A stretch of 64,000 nt of DNA from Symbiodinium natans. Its lineage: Eukaryota; Sar; Dinophyceae; Suessiales; Symbiodiniaceae. The DNA lies in NCBI GenBank assembly GCA_905221605.1, contig CAJNDS010002854.1, positions 1 to 64,000 on the forward strand, read 5' to 3'. The notes below the pieces were generated by a model. The model saw only the letters and a list, made by a program, of their open reading frames with translations, was not told the origin of the DNA and did no database searches. Shown here one piece after another: positions 61,430 to 64,000 of this stretch (positions are counted from its first letter, which is position 1; each line of letters starts with the position of its first letter). The translations under genes were made by a program, and so were the position numbers.

Positions 61430-62160
61430 GGGGTGTAGCCCCCGCAATGGAATACCGCTACTATGAGTGTGTTTTCAGAAGCGGGACATTAAAAAGGGGG
61501 GGAAGGGTGGGGGGGGGGGGGCAGGGTGGGGGGGGGGCTGCACTCCCCCCTACCTGCTTCTTGAAGCCATGCAAAGCTGCATATGAAGCCCATCATGCGA
61601 GCATTGTGCAACTGGGCAGGGGGGGTGGGCTGCACCCCTTTTTTAAGCCGTGCAAAGCTTGCCTCAAAGTTGATTTTTTTATAAACCCATCATGCGAGCA
61701 TTGTGTTTGCAAATAGGGGGGGCAATGTGCCACCCCCCCCCCCCCCAACCCACTTGCCTTTGTTACAAGCATATGAACCTTTTTGAATCATGTACCCCCC
61801 CCCCCCCCCCCCGCACTTTAAGCCGCGCAAGCTTCAACGGGGCGGGGGGGGGGCGGGTTGAAAGGGAGAAAGGGAGAAAGGGGGAGAAGGGGGGAGAAAG
61901 GGGGAGAAAGAGAGAAAAAGGGAGAGAAAGGGAGAGAAAGGGAGAGAAAGGGAGAGAAAGGGAGAGAAAGGGAGAGAAACCGAGAGAAAGGGAGAGAAAG
62001 GGAGAAAGGGAGCAAGGGAGAAAGGGCTGCCAAAATGCGCACATGATGGGTTTCAGGAAGATTCTTATGTTTGAAGCAAGCTTGCAGGCCTAAACAACTT
62101 GGTCGGAGGCGTGCAGCCCCCCACATTTTGCACACACAATGCTCGCATGATGGGCTTCAC
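61430..62160. repeat. repeat block with direct and inverted copies and homopolymer tracts
   Basis: CCCATCATGCGAGCATTGTG occurs at 61589-61608 and 61686-61705 in direct orientation. The longer GAAGCCCATCATGCGAGCATTG block at 61585 onward has an exact 24-bp inverted copy at 62135-62158. GCAAGCTTGCA words flank several copies. Between them lie G runs (61507-61540), C runs (about 61731-61746, 61794-61812) and a GGGAGAAA purine tract (61855-62030). Confidence 0.85.
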
Positions 62161-62511
62161 AAAGATTCATATGCTTTGATGCAAGCTTGCACGGCTTGCT
62201 CCAGCAGGCTCAGCTTGTGCAACCGAGTCGCCCGAAGATATCTAGGATGTGTCCATCTTGCTGGCTCAGCTTGGCTTGGACCAGGCTGCAGCGAAGGTAT
62301 GCGACCGTCAAATGCCGTATGCAAGGGGGCAAGGGTCTACTTATCACGTCAAAGATATCCTACAATGGAATTTGCACCGACATCCCGACACTATATCCCT
62401 GAGTTGTCAACTGCGTGGGTTGCTTTCTGCCACAGTTGTGAAAACTGGGTCAAGAAAAGACTTTGGGCCCCATGGCGGTGCGCACCTATGGCACCAGGCG
62501 CTGGCCACACT

Positions 62512-64000
62512 CTACGCCAATCTGCGTAGGGGCATTCCGACCTCCAGCACGGAGAGTGCGGACATGCTCGTGCTTGTGCCTGGGTCCCTTTGCCGCAAGA
62601 GCACGCCGAAGGTCGGGCCTTTGGCCTCGGACCCGGGCTGTGCCGTGGCCAGTGCTGCCAAGAGCGAGGGCCCTTGGGAGCTGGCATCTTCAGGATCGAT
62701 GTCAACAGCCTGACACCGTACGCAACGCCCGGCTGCCTCGAAAGCTGCGTTTCCCAGTTGGAGGGGGAGACTGACAGGCCAGCATGCCTCCTCGTAGGGT
62801 TGCTCCAGGTCCACCTCCAGGTTTGCACGGAAGCGGTCTGCGGGCACTGCCAGGCCACAAACACGGCCGAACTCTCTGAGAGATGCCGTGGACACTAGGA
62901 GCAGAGTGTTCGGTGCATTCGCGAAATCTGTCTTATCCGTGGGCGCCGGTGCTTCGCCTGTGCCACCCGCACACGAAGGGGCGGCCGAGGCCGCAGCCAA
63001 GCGCAGGCCCCGGATGTTGAGCACCTGCTCAAACCAGCTGGCTGCCGCGGCTGCCGCAGTCTCGAAGTCTTGACCAAAGGCCACGGCACCGGACTCACTA
63101 GACTCACTGGACTGGCCGGGATGCGACTCAACCGGCTCGACGCCTGCTAAGCGTAGGAAGTCCGAGTCCCGCCCGCTCAAGGGAAGCTCCAACGTCTGGG
63201 CATGGTACCTGGTGGACAGGATTAGCACCAAGTGGCCCCGCTCCCCACTCTTCAGAGACAGCTTCACGGTGGTTAGGCGGGGTGCCTGCTTTGCGCTGAC
63301 TGCCCGCCCTCGGCCCGTAATCTGGTTTTCCAACATCAGGCACCATCTCCGGTCCAGGAACAAGGTGCCGCTGCCGTCCAGGGGCCAACGCCGAACACGC
63401 AGGGGCCCACATCCTTTGACGGGGTAAACCTTCAGAGCCCTGATGTCTCCAATGGTCCGAGCTTGAGGGTGCAGAGGCTGCAGAGGCAGGACCATTTCAG
63501 GGGTTGTCTCTGGCAGCTTGCAGCCTTCAGAGTCTTCAGAGCAGTCAGGCATCACATCCACGAACTCAGAGAGAAGTGTCATCCAGCTGGAGACATCAGA
63601 CAGTGTTGAATACAATCCAAAGGACACGCGAACCACACCTGTAGGCCGGCCATCTACGAGACCTTTGTCGTCTCCACACACTTTGCCAGATGCGAAGAAG
63701 TGCCGGATGTCAGCATCGTCCAGGTTCAAGTACTTCTGGCAACCCCCTGCATTACAGTGGCAACCGGTGCGCAAGACGATCTGCCTCGCTGCTGCCCGCT
63801 CACCAACAATCCCATAAGGGATTGGCGAGCCATCCGCATAGTGAAGGCTCAGTGCCAGAGTTGGGCCTTGGACCTCGCACCAGCTCTTCTCCTCGTGCCG
63901 GCCGAACACTGTGCACACCCTGAGCCCATTGCTATGGTGCAGCCTCACTGTGCGAAGGTATGCCTCGCGTCCCACAGCCTGTGCATGCCGACATCGCGCA
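62512..64000 (-). CDS. MOCOS: molybdenum cofactor sulfurase, C-terminal part (5' end outside window)
   Basis: This enzyme takes sulfur from L-cysteine through a PLP-dependent NifS-like domain and a MOSC domain transfers it to the molybdenum cofactor of xanthine dehydrogenase and aldehyde oxidase. The open frame enters from beyond 64000 and ends at a stop at 62512-62514, about 496 codons. In order: the end of the desulfurase domain with the persulfide Cys in LRTGCHCNAGGCQKYL, then GRPTGVVRVSFGLYST; the MOSC N-terminal barrel (ALKVYPVKGCGPLRVRRWPL, LDRRWCLM); the MOSC domain with FRANLEVDLEQPYEE and the conserved GRCVRCQAVDIDP. Both catalytic and MOSC cysteines are kept. Low-complexity inserts (Ser/Glu-rich, Ala-rich, about 63000-63130) look lineage-specific. 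No intron is needed over 1.49 kb, unlike all neighbours. Confidence 0.95.
   Translation of the reverse strand, partial: ARCRHAQAVGREAYLRTVRLHHSNGLRVCTVFGRHEEKSWCEVQGPTLALSLHYADGSPIPYGIVGERAAARQIVLRTGCHCNAGGCQKYLNLDDADIRHFFASGKVCGDDKGLVDGRPTGVVRVSFGLYSTLSDVSSWMTLLSEFVDVMPDCSEDSEGCKLPETTPEMVLPLQPLHPQARTIGDIRALKVYPVKGCGPLRVRRWPLDGSGTLFLDRRWCLMLENQITGRGRAVSAKQAPRLTTVKLSLKSGERGHLVLILSTRYHAQTLELPLSGRDSDFLRLAGVEPVESHPGQSSESSESGAVAFGQDFETAAAAAASWFEQVLNIRGLRLAAASAAPSCAGGTGEAPAPTDKTDFANAPNTLLLVSTASLREFGRVCGLAVPADRFRANLEVDLEQPYEEACWPVSLPLQLGNAAFEAAGRCVRCQAVDIDPEDASSQGPSLLAALATAQPGSEAKGPTFGVLLRQRDPGTSTSMSALSVLEVGMPLRRLA

Noticed and set aside
62590-63923. Plus-strand ORFs of 61-103 codons
   Set aside because: Antisense shadows of the MOCOS exon.

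Overview
The window looks like nuclear DNA of a dinoflagellate, most likely a symbiodiniacean or other Suessiales. Three things support this. (1) Every gene that can be reconstructed lies on the minus strand, as a one-way gene cluster. (2) The genes are cut into very small exons (15-117 nt); acceptors are AG followed by G, and donors are GC, GT or GA, with GC commonest. (3) Introns are full of homopolymers, purine or pyrimidine tracts and telomere-like TTTAGGG/CCCTAAA words. Almost no real gene shows up as a long open reading frame. I rebuilt genes by joining minus-strand exons whose splice sites and codon phases agree and whose products continue a known family. No promoter, poly-A signal, tRNA, rRNA, CRISPR array or complete spliced-leader relic was recognised.

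Layout, left to right. 1-3600: dispersed repeats, a 32-bp perfect palindrome, a G-run and purine tract, then an AT-richer stretch without exons. 4100-7070: small exons and one larger exon of unrecognised protein(s). 7796-11470: a split coiled-coil gene of ten in-phase exons, with possible further exons to about 15.1 kb. 16981-17763: ankyrin-repeat exons. 18.4-27.7 kb: scattered candidate exons among repeats, including a 500-bp purine tract and a pair of inverted degenerate arrays. 28071-38421: the best model, the 26S proteasome lid subunit RPN7/PSMD6 in about 25 exons. 39-43 kb: C-rich and repeated DNA. 43183-48862: a CAMK-like Ser/Thr protein kinase in at least 16 exons, one of only 15 nt. 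49.4-57.3 kb: further unassigned exons and a larger open exon. 57605-60393: the 3' end of a gene with a TFIIS N-terminal (LW) domain. 60961-62160: a tandem hairpin repeat and an inverted repeat. 62512-64000: the C-terminal part of molybdenum cofactor sulfurase, running 1.49 kb without an intron and leaving the window at its 5' side.

The genes share no pathway (proteasome, kinase, transcription-elongation-type domain, molybdenum cofactor); co-orientation is the only evident link. Exon ends are inferred from the sequence and protein-family knowledge, not from transcripts; the phases of RPN7, the kinase N-lobe and the TFIIS-domain gene close exactly, which is strong internal support.
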